From assembly GCF_016907995.1 (NCBI RefSeq), contig NZ_JAFBDA010000009.1:98526-162525 (forward strand): a DNA stretch of 64,000 bases, given 5' to 3'. The translations under genes and the position numbers were made by a program. Every line of letters starts with the position of its first letter. Positions within the stretch are counted from its first letter, which is position 1. This DNA comes from Clostridium sardiniense (lineage in GTDB: Bacteria; Bacillota; Clostridia; Clostridiales; Clostridiaceae). Positions 55,007 through 64,000 of the stretch are shown here, piece after piece. The notes beneath the pieces are model-generated. The model worked only from the letters and a program-made list of their open reading frames with translations. It did no database searches and was not told the origin of the DNA.

Positions 55007-55942
55007 ATGTATGCTATAGAAATTAAGGATCTAGTAAAGAAGTATGGGGACTTTTTAGCAGTAGATAATATATCACTTAAAATTGAAAAGGGAAGAATAT
55101 ATGGATTACTTGGACCAAATGGTGCTGGAAAGAGCACAGCTATAAACATTATATGTGGTCTTATAAGAGGAACATCAGGAAATATCATTATGAATGGCGT
55201 TGATATTACAAAGAGCATGAAGGGTCAGAACAAAAAGATAGGATTAGTTCCACAAGAAGTTGCACTTTACTGGGACTTTACAGCAGAAGAGAATTTAAAG
55301 TTCTTTGGAGCGATATATGGACTTAAAGGATCAGTCCTTAAAGAAAGAGTAGAGGAATCATTAGAATTTACAGGACTTATGGATGTAAGAAAAAAACTTG
55401 CAAAAGAGTTTTCAGGGGGAATGCTTAGAAGACTTAATATAGCCTGTGCTCTTGTCCATAGACCAGAGATAATTATAATGGATGAGCCAACTGTTGGAAT
55501 AGATCCACAATCAAGAAATCATATATTACAATCTGTAAAAAAGCTTAATAAAAAAGGTGTAACTATAATTTACACAACTCACTATATGGAAGAAGTTGAA
55601 ACCTTATGTGAAGAGATAGCAATAATAGATCATGGAAAAGTTATTGTACAAGGAACTAAGGAGGAACTTAAAAATATAGTAAGTGAAACAAGAAATCTAC
55701 ATCTATTAGTTGATAATGGAGCAATTATAGAAATAAATGAACTTAAAAAGGTTAAAGGAGTTCAAGAAGTAATAATAAATGAAAATGAAATAAAGATAGC
55801 TTCAAGTAAGGAAGTTAATAATTTAAGTAATATCATTGATAAAGTTAATGAGCTTGGAGCAAATATATTTGATATTGGATATAAAGATATAACTCTAGAA
55901 ACTGTATTCTTAACTCTTACAGGAAGAAGTTTAAGAGATTAG
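55007..55942 (+). CDS. lnrL: LnrL-like ABC transporter ATPase
   Basis: 311 residues. Walker A GPNGAGKST, signature FSGGMLRRLNIA, Walker B IIIMDEPTVGIDP, switch TTHYMEE; a C-terminal helical extension of about 80 residues follows. It powers the permeases 55986 and 57119, which together form an exporter that removes membrane-active antibiotics in the B. subtilis relative. ATG 55007 follows AGAGGAGAG. All core motifs are intact. Confidence 0.92.
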   Translation: MYAIEIKDLVKKYGDFLAVDNISLKIEKGRIYGLLGPNGAGKSTAINIICGLIRGTSGNIIMNGVDITKSMKGQNKKIGLVPQEVALYWDFTAEENLKFFGAIYGLKGSVLKERVEESLEFTGLMDVRKKLAKEFSGGMLRRLNIACALVHRPEIIIMDEPTVGIDPQSRNHILQSVKKLNKKGVTIIYTTHYMEEVETLCEEIAIIDHGKVIVQGTKEELKNIVSETRNLHLLVDNGAIIEINELKKVKGVQEVIINENEIKIASSKEVNNLSNIIDKVNELGANIFDIGYKDITLETVFLTLTGRSLRD

Positions 55943-55985
55943 ATGAAAGAAATATTAGAATAAATTAAGGGGGATTAATTTAATT

Positions 55986-57122
55986 ATGAAAGCATGTATT
56001 AAAAGTACAATACTTTTAGTTTTAAGAAGTCCAAAATACTTTATATTTTCAATGCTTTTTCCAATATTTCTAACAATTTTAATTGGAGGAGTTCTTGGAA
56101 AGTATTTTAATACCAGCAGTAATATGAAGGAAAGTGAAGTATATTATATAAATAATATTGGTGATGAAGGTAGCGATATTATAGATAATTTGGTTAAAGC
56201 TTCTGATAATGGAGGCACAAAGCTCACTTTTCAGACTATATCATCAGCAGATGAAGGAAAAGAGAAGGTACGTGAAGATGATGATATTTTTATAGAATTA
56301 AATAAAGATAAGATCAATGTATTTGTACAAAGTGGAAGTGATTTTCATTATTCATATATAAATTCTTTGCTTAGTGGGATAACTAGTAGAGGAGAAGCTA
56401 TAAAGCTTATGTATAGCATAAATCCAGTTGAAGCAACTAATATTCTTAAAAATGATAGTTATGATTCAAAAGATTCAAGTATAGACTTTAAATTACTTGA
56501 TAGCGAACAAGCACCTACATCATTTGATTATTATGCAATTGCAGAACTTACAATGATGTTACTTTATTTAATGTTATTCCCTATGAGTAGGTATTTTGAA
56601 GATAAGAGAACTGGTATCAGGGAGAGGATGAAGATTCTTGGAATATCAGATTTTAATTATTATTTTGGATCAACAATTGGATATTTCATTATTTCATTTG
56701 GAACTACACTACCAAGTTTCTTATTCTCAAATTTTGTACTAAAGACTAATTGGGGAAGTAATCCACTTCTTTGTTATGCTGCAATACAAGTATTTGCCCT
56801 TGCAAGTATAAGTATTGGTACAGTAGTAGCTAGTTTCTTTAATGATGAGGAAAAGGTAGAGGGAGTATTCCAAGGTGTAGTATTTCCAGTATTATCATTC
56901 CTCGGAGGTGCTTATTTAGCTCTTCCTGATAATGTAGGAGGAATATTCCAAATAATAACTAATATTTCTCCAATTAGATGGCTTAACAGAGGGATAATGC
57001 AAAGTATATTCAATAATAGCAATAAGCTTCTTATATCATCTTGTGCTGTTGCTTTAATAGTTACTGCAATAATGGCAGCTATCATGGTTGTAAGTGGAAG
57101 ACGAAAGGAGTGGAGAATATGA
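55986..57122 (+). CDS. lnrM: LnrM-like ABC-2 permease
   Basis: 378 residues. One N-terminal helix (about residues 19-38), a large extracellular domain of about 150 residues, and five C-terminal helices, the ABC-2 type. Cytosolic motif MSRYFEDKRTGIRERMKILGIS is characteristic. It overlaps the next permease gene by four bases (ATGA), so the two are translationally coupled and probably form a heterodimer. ATG at 55986 lies behind GGGGGATT. Confidence 0.88.
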   Translation: MKACIKSTILLVLRSPKYFIFSMLFPIFLTILIGGVLGKYFNTSSNMKESEVYYINNIGDEGSDIIDNLVKASDNGGTKLTFQTISSADEGKEKVREDDDIFIELNKDKINVFVQSGSDFHYSYINSLLSGITSRGEAIKLMYSINPVEATNILKNDSYDSKDSSIDFKLLDSEQAPTSFDYYAIAELTMMLLYLMLFPMSRYFEDKRTGIRERMKILGISDFNYYFGSTIGYFIISFGTTLPSFLFSNFVLKTNWGSNPLLCYAAIQVFALASISIGTVVASFFNDEEKVEGVFQGVVFPVLSFLGGAYLALPDNVGGIFQIITNISPIRWLNRGIMQSIFNNSNKLLISSCAVALIVTAIMAAIMVVSGRRKEWRI

Positions 57123-58267
57123 GAAATATCTTAGTAATGCTAAAAAATAATTTAAGAATGATGATATTAAAAAAACCACTCTATTTTATAGCAAGTATAG
57201 TAGCTCCAGTTGTAATAGTACTAGTAGTAGGTTCTTTATTGACAAGTGGATCATCAAATATGTCAATTGGTGTATCTAATTTAGATAATAGTAAATCTTC
57301 AGAATTGATACTAAAAAATATAGAAAATCAAAACAATTTTACTGCCCTAGATATGAATGAAGAAGAAATAGAAAGTAAGATAAAAGAAAAAAGTATAGAA
57401 TGTGGAATAATAATTAAAAAAGGATTCCAAGAGGGAATAGTTAATGGAAATTCTAAAAATCAAATTGAGATTATAGGTAAAGATGGAGATTCAATATATA
57501 AATCTATAGAATCTATGATATCAATTGATTTAAAAAATCTAGAGGATTTAGGAAAGATAAGTAATGAAGATAGTAAGGTTTATAATAATCTTTTAAAAGA
57601 TTATGAAAGCAATAAAGTCACTATAGAGAGAGGCTCTTTAAGAGATGATAGTAAAGATTATAATAACACATCAATATTTGTAGGATTTTTAATAATGTTT
57701 ATGTTCTTTAGGTCAATACTCGGGGCAGAACGTATATTAGAAGATAAGAAAACTAAAGTATATACTAGAATATTTGCAGCTCCTATAAAGGTTTATCAAT
57801 ATTACCTAGGTAATATTTTAGCTAGTATATTAGCTATAAACTTACAAGCAGCACTATCTTTAGTTGCAATAAGATATTTAATAAATATAAATATTGGTAT
57901 GAGCTATATACAGATGTTCTTTATACTGTTCTTAATTAGTATACTTGCAGTAGCTGTAGGAACATTTTGTATAGCAGTAACTAGAACTTCACAGGAGGCT
58001 AGTATAATTAGTAACATCTTAATTATGATACTTTTAATGCTTGGAGGATGCTTTGTTCCAGTAGAGCTATTCCCAAGTGCATTAGATAAACTATCAAAAT
58101 TACTTCCAACAAGATGGGCTATGGATATGGTGTCATCTCTTCAAGATGGAATAGCTATTAATTCTTTATATAAAAATATTATAATAATTTTATTATACTC
58201 AGCAGTATTCTTCTTAGCTGCAGCTTATGTAACTAAGCGTAAGGATAAGAAAGTAGATATAGCTTAG
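57119..58267 (+). CDS. lnrN: LnrN-like ABC-2 permease
   Basis: About 382 residues. Same layout as its neighbour: one helix near the start, an extracellular domain of about 160 residues, and five helices at the end, with SILGAERILEDKKTKVYTRIFAAP as the cytosolic motif. The ATG at 57119 overlaps the previous stop, and AAAGGAGTGG precedes it; an upstream frame extension to 57041 (rich in Cys) is out of place and not used. It completes the transporter. After it lies a gene-free region. Confidence 0.88.
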   Translation: MRNILVMLKNNLRMMILKKPLYFIASIVAPVVIVLVVGSLLTSGSSNMSIGVSNLDNSKSSELILKNIENQNNFTALDMNEEEIESKIKEKSIECGIIIKKGFQEGIVNGNSKNQIEIIGKDGDSIYKSIESMISIDLKNLEDLGKISNEDSKVYNNLLKDYESNKVTIERGSLRDDSKDYNNTSIFVGFLIMFMFFRSILGAERILEDKKTKVYTRIFAAPIKVYQYYLGNILASILAINLQAALSLVAIRYLININIGMSYIQMFFILFLISILAVAVGTFCIAVTRTSQEASIISNILIMILLMLGGCFVPVELFPSALDKLSKLLPTRWAMDMVSSLQDGIAINSLYKNIIIILLYSAVFFLAAAYVTKRKDKKVDIA

Positions 58268-58706
58268 TATTGTATATTGGAAAATCTATACTTTTCTATT
58301 TGCGGAGAGATGTAATAATTACAATATGACCATTACAGATTTAGTTTCTATAATTAAAAGTATAGACAGGAAATATAAAATCTCAAGGAACCTAAATAAT
58401 GAATTTAATTTATGTAGAAAAAAAGACTTTAATAATGGTAATGACAGTAAATAAATTATCTTTTAAATATTATTTAGTGGAAAGTATCATAAGAAGAATA
58501 TTAAGAGAATATAGAGAAAAAGCCAAAAAGATATTTGTTAATTGCAAATATCTTTTTTATATATTGAACATAAATTAAACAGAATTGTTTATGGATTATG
58601 TATGCATATGGACAATGTGATAAAATTTATAATAGCAAATGTGTAAAGTAATAAGATATATTTTATTGATTATGAATAATTATGCTTGAATTAGGGGGAT
58701 ATTGAT
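58268..58706. other. Gene-free stretch with a terminator
   Basis: A possible 42-codon frame at 58326-58454 (MTITDLVSIIKSID and onward) has no well-placed ribosome binding site and is not convincing. A hairpin AAAAAGATATTTG / CAAATATCTTTTTT at 58524-58558 probably terminates the Lnr-like operon. Nothing else was seen. Confidence 0.5.
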
Positions 58707-59720
58707 ATGAGGTTTGATAAGATTACAGTTGCAGTAGATATGGCTGGGTGTCCGAATAGATGTAAACATTGCTGGATAGGACATTTTAACAATGGAAATA
58801 TGTCTATAGAAGAGTTGAAATATATATCAAATACTTTTAGTGAATATACTGATTCACTTGAAGTATATAGTTGGTTTAGGGAGCCAGATTATAAGAGTAA
58901 TTATAAGCAACTATGGGAATTAGATAATGAATTGAGTATAAATACAACTCCAGAAAGATTTGAGTTACTAAGTTTTTGGAGAATAAATAGAGATAAAGAG
59001 TATGTTAAATGGGCATATGATATTGGTGTTAGAAGATGCCAATTAACTTTTTTTGGACTTGAAGAAGAAACTGATTACTACATTGGAAGAAAAGGTGCAT
59101 TTAAGGAATTAATAAATGCTACTGAGATATTACTTAATAATAAAATTGCTCCAAGGTGGCAAATGTTTATTAATAAATATAATATTAATAAGATACAATC
59201 ACTTATTGATTTAAGTAAAAAAAAGAAATTAAGTGAAAGATGTGAAATCATAGGAGAAGAATTTGAGTTATTTGTGCATCAAGGAAGTTGTGATGGTGAA
59301 AATGAAAAGTTATATGATATAAGAATAACATCAGATGATTTAGTGAATATACCAAAAGAATTTCATAAGCATTTAGGTGATACTGAAGAAAGAATCTATA
59401 AGAAACTTATTATAGATAATTCTACTGTTAACCTTGTTTCGCAATCTCCTATTTTCTATATTACTTCAGAATTTGATGTATACCCAAATTACACATCAAT
59501 ATTACCATGGTGGAAATTGGGGAATATAAAGAAAGATGGAATTGAAATAGTATTAAATAATTATATAAATAACAATTGTTTAGCACAACACAATAGATTA
59601 ACAATACCCATTAGCAAAATGGTTAAAGAATGTGGAAATCCTAAAAGTAATAGATTATTTGATGAAGAAGATTACATTATGTATATAATAAATCAATATT
59701 GTAATAGAGAGGTAAAATAA
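58707..59720 (+). CDS. Radical SAM protein
   Basis: 337 residues. A CX3CX2C cluster motif AGCPNRCKHCW with Cys 15, 19 and 22 marks the radical SAM core, which binds a 4Fe-4S cluster and splits SAM to make a radical. A possible second cluster or substrate region shows GSCDGENEK and a late Cys (ECGNPKS). The spacing is typical (CX3CX2C). I cannot say what it modifies; SPASM-like extra cysteines are not clear. ATG 58707 follows AGGGGGATA. It lies alone, with a pseudogene behind it. Confidence 0.85.
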   Translation: MRFDKITVAVDMAGCPNRCKHCWIGHFNNGNMSIEELKYISNTFSEYTDSLEVYSWFREPDYKSNYKQLWELDNELSINTTPERFELLSFWRINRDKEYVKWAYDIGVRRCQLTFFGLEEETDYYIGRKGAFKELINATEILLNNKIAPRWQMFINKYNINKIQSLIDLSKKKKLSERCEIIGEEFELFVHQGSCDGENEKLYDIRITSDDLVNIPKEFHKHLGDTEERIYKKLIIDNSTVNLVSQSPIFYITSEFDVYPNYTSILPWWKLGNIKKDGIEIVLNNYINNNCLAQHNRLTIPISKMVKECGNPKSNRLFDEEDYIMYIINQYCNREVK

Positions 59721-59758
59721 ATTAAGTTTTACTAGCTAAATGAGAGATAATTAAACCA

Positions 59759-60175
59759 ATGTATGGAGGTTCAATTGAGGAAGTTACAATATTATTTGAA
59801 AGACTTGATAAGAAGATAATAGCAAATATCCCTTTTGAACCATTTATTACAGTTTTATCAGGGGTGATAGTTAATGGAAAGCAAAATTATGCTACATTAG
59901 GTGCATATGGTGTTGTAAGTTAGAAGGATGTATTGTATATTTCATTGAAAAATTCACATTATACAACTTCAGGTGTAGTGAAAAATGGATTCTTTAGTGT
60001 AAACATACCATCCTCTGAATTTGTTAACAAGACTTATTTTGGTGGGTGTGTCTCTGTTAATAAAGAAGATAAATCGAATGTTTTTGATTCGTTCTATGAT
60101 GATGCAGGAAATGCTCCAATGATAAATGTAAGAATGATACAGAATTTTATTATCTTACGTACTAAATTAAGATAG
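59759..60175 (+). pseudogene. Flavin-reductase-like pseudogene
   Basis: A reading frame from about 59759 shows FEPFITVLSGVIVNGKQNY and GAYGVVS, then a TAG at 59921, then LYISLKNSHYTTSGVVKNG and SVNIPSSEFVNKTYFGG in the same frame to about 60175. The sequence fits the FMN-binding split-barrel flavin reductase family. It is one in-frame nonsense from intact but also lacks the normal C-terminal part. Start uncertain. Confidence 0.7.
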
Positions 60176-60477
60176 AATATTAATAAAAATATCGTATTAT
60201 TCAGAAACGAATCTTACGGTATTTTAATTTTGCATTATATAACAATTACTCATTAGTCTATATATAATTAATGTATAATTTATATAAATACAGATTGACT
60301 TTTCTTAAAATCTTTAACCATAGCATATTTATAAGGTACATTACCTTGTACTATAAAATCCTTAGTTTTTACAGTACCTTTTTTAATTTTGATTTTATAA
60401 ATAAATGTTTGTATAATAAGTAAAAATACACTTATAATTAATAGACATGATGATTGGACAGAGAGGAGCGATTTTTT

Positions 60478-61266
60478 ATGAGTAAATTTATGAATAGACA
60501 TAGAATGGAAACTATACTTATAGGTATTGGACTTATAGTATTGTCTTTATTTCTGCATTATTTACACTATTTAACTTTTAATGATTTACACCATACTTTA
60601 ATATTTTTATTTGCAGACATTGCATTTATTCCAATGGATGTATTCTTTACAGCCTTTGTAATAGAAAAGCTACTTGAAAAGCGTGAAAAGAATCATAAGA
60701 GGGAAAAATTAATTATGATTAAAGGAGTATTCTTCTCAGAGTTTGGAGCAGATCTTCTAGAAGAGTTTTCTAAAGGTGATAGAGAGATTGAAAGTATAAC
60801 TAAGGTGGCCATTGTAAATAAAGAGTGGGAAAAGAACGATTTTAAGGAGCTTGAAAGGGTTATTGAAAATCATGAGTTTTCTGTTGATGCTAGCAAAATA
60901 GATTTAGATAGAGTTAAGGAAATTCTTAAAAGTAAGAAAGATATGATAATATCATTTATAAGTAATCCAACTTTAATGGAACATGAGGTATTTTCAGAGT
61001 TAATTATGTCATTATTCCATTTACTAGAGGAGTTTGATGATAGATATTATAACATGATATGTGGTTGTTGTGATGATAATCATATAGAAAAAGATATAAC
61101 TATTTGCTACGAGCAATTAAGCGGAATCTGGGTTAAATATATGAGACATTTAAAGGAGGAATATCCTCAATTATTTATAAAGGCAATGCTTCACAATCCG
61201 TTTGATACAAGGACTCTTGATGAAAAACTTGAAACATGTGGATTAAAATGTAGCGGTAAAAAATAA
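60478..61266 (+). CDS. Membrane protein with a cytosolic helical domain
   Basis: About 262 residues. Two hydrophobic helices at about residues 13-32 and 40-60 with His-rich flanks (LHYLHYL, DLHHTL), then a charged linker (EKREKNHKREK) and a mostly helical cytosolic domain with EFSKGDREIESI and CGCCDDNHIEK (three cysteines near residue 200) and a final basic GKK. I do not recognise it. ATG 60478 behind GAGAGGAG is preferred; an earlier in-frame start at 60454 overlaps that site. The Cys/His cluster may bind a metal. Confidence 0.65.
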   Translation: MSKFMNRHRMETILIGIGLIVLSLFLHYLHYLTFNDLHHTLIFLFADIAFIPMDVFFTAFVIEKLLEKREKNHKREKLIMIKGVFFSEFGADLLEEFSKGDREIESITKVAIVNKEWEKNDFKELERVIENHEFSVDASKIDLDRVKEILKSKKDMIISFISNPTLMEHEVFSELIMSLFHLLEEFDDRYYNMICGCCDDNHIEKDITICYEQLSGIWVKYMRHLKEEYPQLFIKAMLHNPFDTRTLDEKLETCGLKCSGKK

Positions 61267-61410
61267 TAAATGATAATATTTTAACAAAGCAATATTTTAA
61301 AATTATGTAATGTATTGTATAATTATTATATAATCTAATTAATTTTTAAAATTAGTTACTGATTAAAGTAAGAATTAATAATATAAGGATTATAGAAGAG
61401 AAGAGGATTT

Positions 61411-61689
61411 ATGAAAAAGATATTTAAAGCAAAGACAATTAAATTAATAGGCTTTTGTTTAATACTTATATTAAATTCTATTCTTTTTATAGAAATAAGT
61501 TTTTTAAAAAGGACAGTTGATAATTCAATTGGAGATTTTTATGAATTTAGAGATGTTTTTAAGAATTATATAAGTCCTACTATTAATATTATAGAGATAA
61601 TTTCAATGATTATTTTTGTTATAGTTATTATATTATATTTAAAATTTGTACTGCATGACAGTAAATTAAATAAAGAAGCAAGTAAATAA
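61411..61689 (+). CDS. Small two-helix membrane protein
   Basis: 92 residues. Helices at about residues 10-28 and 55-80, short basic N-terminus (KKIFKAKTIK) and charged tail. Function unknown. ATG 61411 follows GAAGAGAAGAGG. It may be co-transcribed with the preceding gene, 145 bases upstream. A bidirectional terminator follows at 61684. Confidence 0.65.
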   Translation: MKKIFKAKTIKLIGFCLILILNSILFIEISFLKRTVDNSIGDFYEFRDVFKNYISPTINIIEIISMIIFVIVIILYLKFVLHDSKLNKEASK

Positions 61690-61714
61690 AGGGTGGATAA
61701 TCCACCCTTTATTT
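61684..61714. terminator. Bidirectional terminator
   Basis: AAATAAAGGGTGGAT and ATCCACCCTTTATTT form a perfect stem between the convergent small membrane gene and threonine dehydratase. Confidence 0.9.
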
Positions 61715-61740
61715 AATACTAAAATTAATAATTATTAGTA

Positions 61741-62940
61741 TTAATATAATTGCTCTATTATATATCCTTGAGTCTTAAAAAGATCTTTAATACTTGCTAT
61801 ATGTTCATATCCGTTTGTTTCAACGGTGACTTCAAGTAATGTATTTCTTAGCTTGTTAACTGCCTTAAATTGATTATGCTCAAGCTTAACAACATTAGCG
61901 TTAGTTTCTCTAAGAAGGTCTGTAATTCTACTAAGTTCTCCTGGAATATTTGGAAGTTCTACTGTAAAGCAGAATAATCTTCCTCTAGAAACTAAGCCAC
62001 TATTAATAAGAGACATTATAGTAAGCATATCTATATTTCCACCACTTATTATAGAAACAACATTTTTATCCTCAAAATCTAATTTTGATAATGCAGCAAG
62101 TGATGCGGCACCAGATGCTTCAGCAACAAGCTTTTGTTTCTCATTAAGTGCTAAGAAGGCATCAACTATTTCATTGTCACTAACTGTTACAATAGTATCA
62201 ACATTCTTTTGGATTAGTGAAAAAGTAAGGTCACCAGGACATTTTACTGCAATTCCATCAGCTATTGTGCTTACATAAGGAATGGGAGTCAATCTTTTTG
62301 CATGGAAGCTATCGTGCATAGCACTTGCACCTTCAGCTTGAACTCCTATAACTTGTATATCTGGATTAATTTCTTTAGCAGCTAATGAAATACCGCTAAT
62401 TAATCCACCACCACCGATTGGACATACTATTGCATCTACATTTTTAAGATCTTCAAATATTTCAAGTGCTATAGTTCCTTGACCATGAATTACATCAATA
62501 TCATTGAAGGGATGAAGGAATGTAGCTCCTTGTTCTTCTTCAATTTTCTTTGCAAAACTATAAGCATCATCATAACATTTACCATGTAAAATTACATTTC
62601 CACCAAAATCTTTAGTAGATTGAACCTTTAGATATGGCGTAGTAGTTGGCATTACAATTGTTGCTTTAATACCCATTAAATTAGCAGCATATGCAACACC
62701 TTGTGCATGATTACCAGCAGATGAACAAACAACGCCCTTAGCTTTTTCTTCATTAGTTAAGCTCATCATTTTGTTAAGGGCACCTCTTATTTTGTATGCA
62801 CCAGTTAATTGAAGGTTTTCACACTTCATAAACACATTGTTTTTTGATAAGTCAGAGAAAAACTTACTATGCAATAATGGAGTTTTAACTACTACATCTT
62901 TAATATTTTCTCTTGCGGCTTTAATACTATCTAAATGCAT
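61741..62940 (-). CDS. ilvA: Threonine ammonia-lyase with ACT domain
   Basis: About 399 residues. PLP-dependent threonine dehydratase: PLP lysine in LTGAYKIRGAL (Lys50), glycine loop PIGGGGLISG, and the NH2-terminal domain; a C-terminal ACT domain of about 75 residues (FCFTVELPNIPGELSRI) gives amino-acid sensing. It makes 2-oxobutanoate and ammonia, for isoleucine synthesis or threonine breakdown; the length, with a single ACT domain, fits the TdcB/short IlvA group. ATG 62940 follows GAGAGGTG and is preferred to 62970. Divergent from ridA. Confidence 0.9.
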   Translation of the reverse strand: MHLDSIKAARENIKDVVVKTPLLHSKFFSDLSKNNVFMKCENLQLTGAYKIRGALNKMMSLTNEEKAKGVVCSSAGNHAQGVAYAANLMGIKATIVMPTTTPYLKVQSTKDFGGNVILHGKCYDDAYSFAKKIEEEQGATFLHPFNDIDVIHGQGTIALEIFEDLKNVDAIVCPIGGGGLISGISLAAKEINPDIQVIGVQAEGASAMHDSFHAKRLTPIPYVSTIADGIAVKCPGDLTFSLIQKNVDTIVTVSDNEIVDAFLALNEKQKLVAEASGAASLAALSKLDFEDKNVVSIISGGNIDMLTIMSLINSGLVSRGRLFCFTVELPNIPGELSRITDLLRETNANVVKLEHNQFKAVNKLRNTLLEVTVETNGYEHIASIKDLFKTQGYIIEQLY

Positions 62941-63111
62941 AAATAACACCTCTCTTTTGTGAATTCTCACACTTATTATAACATTTACAATAAAAGATTA
63001 TAGAGGTTAAATACAAAATAATTAAAATATTTAGACTTTTTATCAAAATTTTAGACTTTTTGAGATTTTTTCTTTATAATGGAATTACAAAAGATAAGAG
63101 GAGGGAATTTT

Positions 63112-63492
63112 ATGAATAAAACAATAATCAAAACAAATAACGCACCTGCTGCAATAGGACCATACTCACAAGGTGTTAGAATAGGTAATATGGTATACAC
63201 ATCAGGTCAAATTCCACTAAATCCAGAAACAAAGGAATTAGTAACAGAAATAAAGGCTGCTACAAGACAAAGTTTAACAAATGTTAAGGGTATTCTTGAA
63301 GAAGCTGGAACAAGTATGGAGAATGTTATAAAGACAACAGTTTTTGTTAAAGATTTAAATGATTTTGCTGCTGTTAATGAAGTTTATGCAACATTCTTCC
63401 AAGGTGAACCACCTGCAAGAAGCTGTGTGGAAGTTGCTAAATTACCACTAGATGCACCTGTTGAAATAGAAGTAATTGCTATAGTAGAATAG
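63112..63492 (+). CDS. ridA: RidA-family enamine/imine deaminase
   Basis: About 126 residues. Chorismate-mutase-like fold; motifs IGPYSQGVRIGNMVYTSGQ, an internal NVKGILEEAG and the end ARSCVEVAKLPLDAPVEIE with the conserved Arg. It hydrolyses reactive 2-aminoacrylate and 2-aminocrotonate made by serine/threonine dehydratases, protecting PLP enzymes. Its divergent neighbour is such a dehydratase, so the pair is coherent. ATG 63112 follows GAGGAGGG; 63079 would place the start before that site. Terminator follows at 63509. Confidence 0.93.
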   Translation: MNKTIIKTNNAPAAIGPYSQGVRIGNMVYTSGQIPLNPETKELVTEIKAATRQSLTNVKGILEEAGTSMENVIKTTVFVKDLNDFAAVNEVYATFFQGEPPARSCVEVAKLPLDAPVEIEVIAIVE

Positions 63493-63508
63493 TATTTAAG
63501 TTTAAAAA

Positions 63509-63552
63509 TAAAAAAGGCTAAAAATCTTTTAAGATTCTTAGCCTTTTTTATT
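63509..63552 (+). terminator. Rho-independent terminator
   Basis: AAAAAAGGCTAA and TTAGCCTTTTTT form a perfect stem around AAATCTTTTAAGATTC. Confidence 0.9.
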
Positions 63553-63599
63553 AATATAAATAGTTTATACAGTCAAATATAGATTTCTTCTATTATTTT

Positions 63600-63905
63600 T
63601 TAATATTCTATTTTAATTTTTTCGTTATTAAATTTTTTAATTAAAGTAAATAATGATTTTAGACCACTATATAAAATTATTATTAGAGCTATACATTGAA
63701 TTATATAGAAAATAAAATATATGTGATTATATATATTTTCAGAAAACTTTTCTATAGTAGAAGCAACTTTATTAGTTAATAATAAAATTGTTAAAGCTTT
63801 ATAACTTAATCCTTTTTCAGTTTTAAAAGAATATCTAACCCAACAAGTAAATATAAAAATAAAGAAAATATCTAGAACTATTTTAATAAAATAATCTATG
63901 TTCAT
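63600..63905 (-). CDS. Small three-helix membrane protein
   Basis: About 101 residues starting MNIDYFIKIVLDIFFIF. Three hydrophobic helices (about residues 7-22, 34-47 and 60-85) with short charged loops and a Lys-rich tail KKFNNEKIKIEY. Function unknown. ATG 63905 behind TTAGGAGA is preferred to the upstream start at 63986, since the added residues are hydrophobic but lack a ribosome binding site. Ends convergent with ridA, without obvious partner. Confidence 0.6.
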   Translation of the reverse strand: MNIDYFIKIVLDIFFIFIFTCWVRYSFKTEKGLSYKALTILLLTNKVASTIEKFSENIYNHIYFIFYIIQCIALIIILYSGLKSLFTLIKKFNNEKIKIEY

Positions 63906-64000
63906 AGTCTCATCTCCTAAAAATAAATTTATAATCTTATAAATTATAATAATAATAATTTCACAAAAAATAATCAGGTTATTCATTAATTATATTATTT

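Noticed and set aside
58326..58454. 42-codon reading frame
   Set aside because: The nearest Shine-Dalgarno-like site is too far away and composition is like spacer; not called.
62941..63111. T-box or other amino-acid riboswitch between ilvA and ridA
   Set aside because: Only about 170 bases and no T-box sequence or stem I signature is visible.
1..64000. tRNA or rRNA genes
   Set aside because: No cloverleaf-like sequence, CCA-flanked GTTCGA loop or conserved rRNA segment was seen on either strand; a short tRNA could still be missed by eye.

Overview
The window looks like chromosome of a low-GC Clostridium (sensu stricto, probably an intestinal species). The DNA is strongly A+T rich, Arg is nearly always AGA/AGG, TTG and GTG starts follow strong AGGAGG-type ribosome binding sites, and most genes end in short hairpin-plus-T terminators. 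Naming the species is inference. No rRNA, tRNA, CRISPR array, integrase or intact transposase was seen.

Layout. 0.3-6.6 kb: a lipoprotein, MTA/SAH nucleosidase, a 2H phosphoesterase, a GNAT acetyltransferase, a metallo-beta-lactamase-fold hydrolase, endonuclease IV and a membrane-anchored coiled-coil protein. 6.9-9.6 kb: a two-gene operon of dihydropyrimidinase and a YgeY-type M20 hydrolase. 9.8-16.7 kb: a cassette of small membrane proteins present twice, once intact and once partly decayed, on either side of a response regulator-ABC-histidine kinase module of the bacitracin/lantibiotic type. 16.7-24.8 kb: a 1618-residue wall-anchored GH110 alpha-galactosidase, a Cof-type HAD phosphatase and a DeoR regulator. 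Two decayed copies of the HAD gene's 3' end lie to the left of the GH110 gene, so each inserted segment is bracketed by HAD-end sequence. 25-27 kb: a multiply broken gene and a tandem pair of YcxB-like genes, the first copy dead. 27.4-32.9 kb: FkbM methyltransferase, small membrane protein, repeat-containing FG-GAP-like protein, nitroreductase, acetyltransferase and a chloramphenicol-acetyltransferase homologue.

33.4-42.5 kb is a defence island, all on one strand: Mrr-type endonuclease, type I restriction-modification (hsdR, hsdM, hsdS), then a Septu-like ATPase/HNH pair (ptuA, ptuB). The ptuB reading frame is broken exactly at a run of eight A residues.

43.3-51.1 kb: patatin-like lipase, O6-methylguanine methyltransferase, a pair of paralogous membrane proteins, aldo/keto reductase, an amidohydrolase and a DAACS-family symporter. 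The symporter leader contains what appears to be a PyrR-type RNA binding loop followed by a terminator, which would tie it to pyrimidine supply. 52-58.3 kb: a PadR/DUF2812 pair and a five-gene HK-RR-ABC-permease-permease operon arranged like the linearmycin resistance operon lnrJKLMN. 58.7-64 kb: a radical SAM protein, a flavin-reductase-like pseudogene, two membrane proteins, and divergent threonine dehydratase and RidA genes, whose products act in sequence (RidA clears the reactive enamine made by the dehydratase).

The strongest leads are the PyrR-like leader on a transporter, the poly-A interruption in ptuB, and the repeated HAD 3' ends around the GH110 gene.
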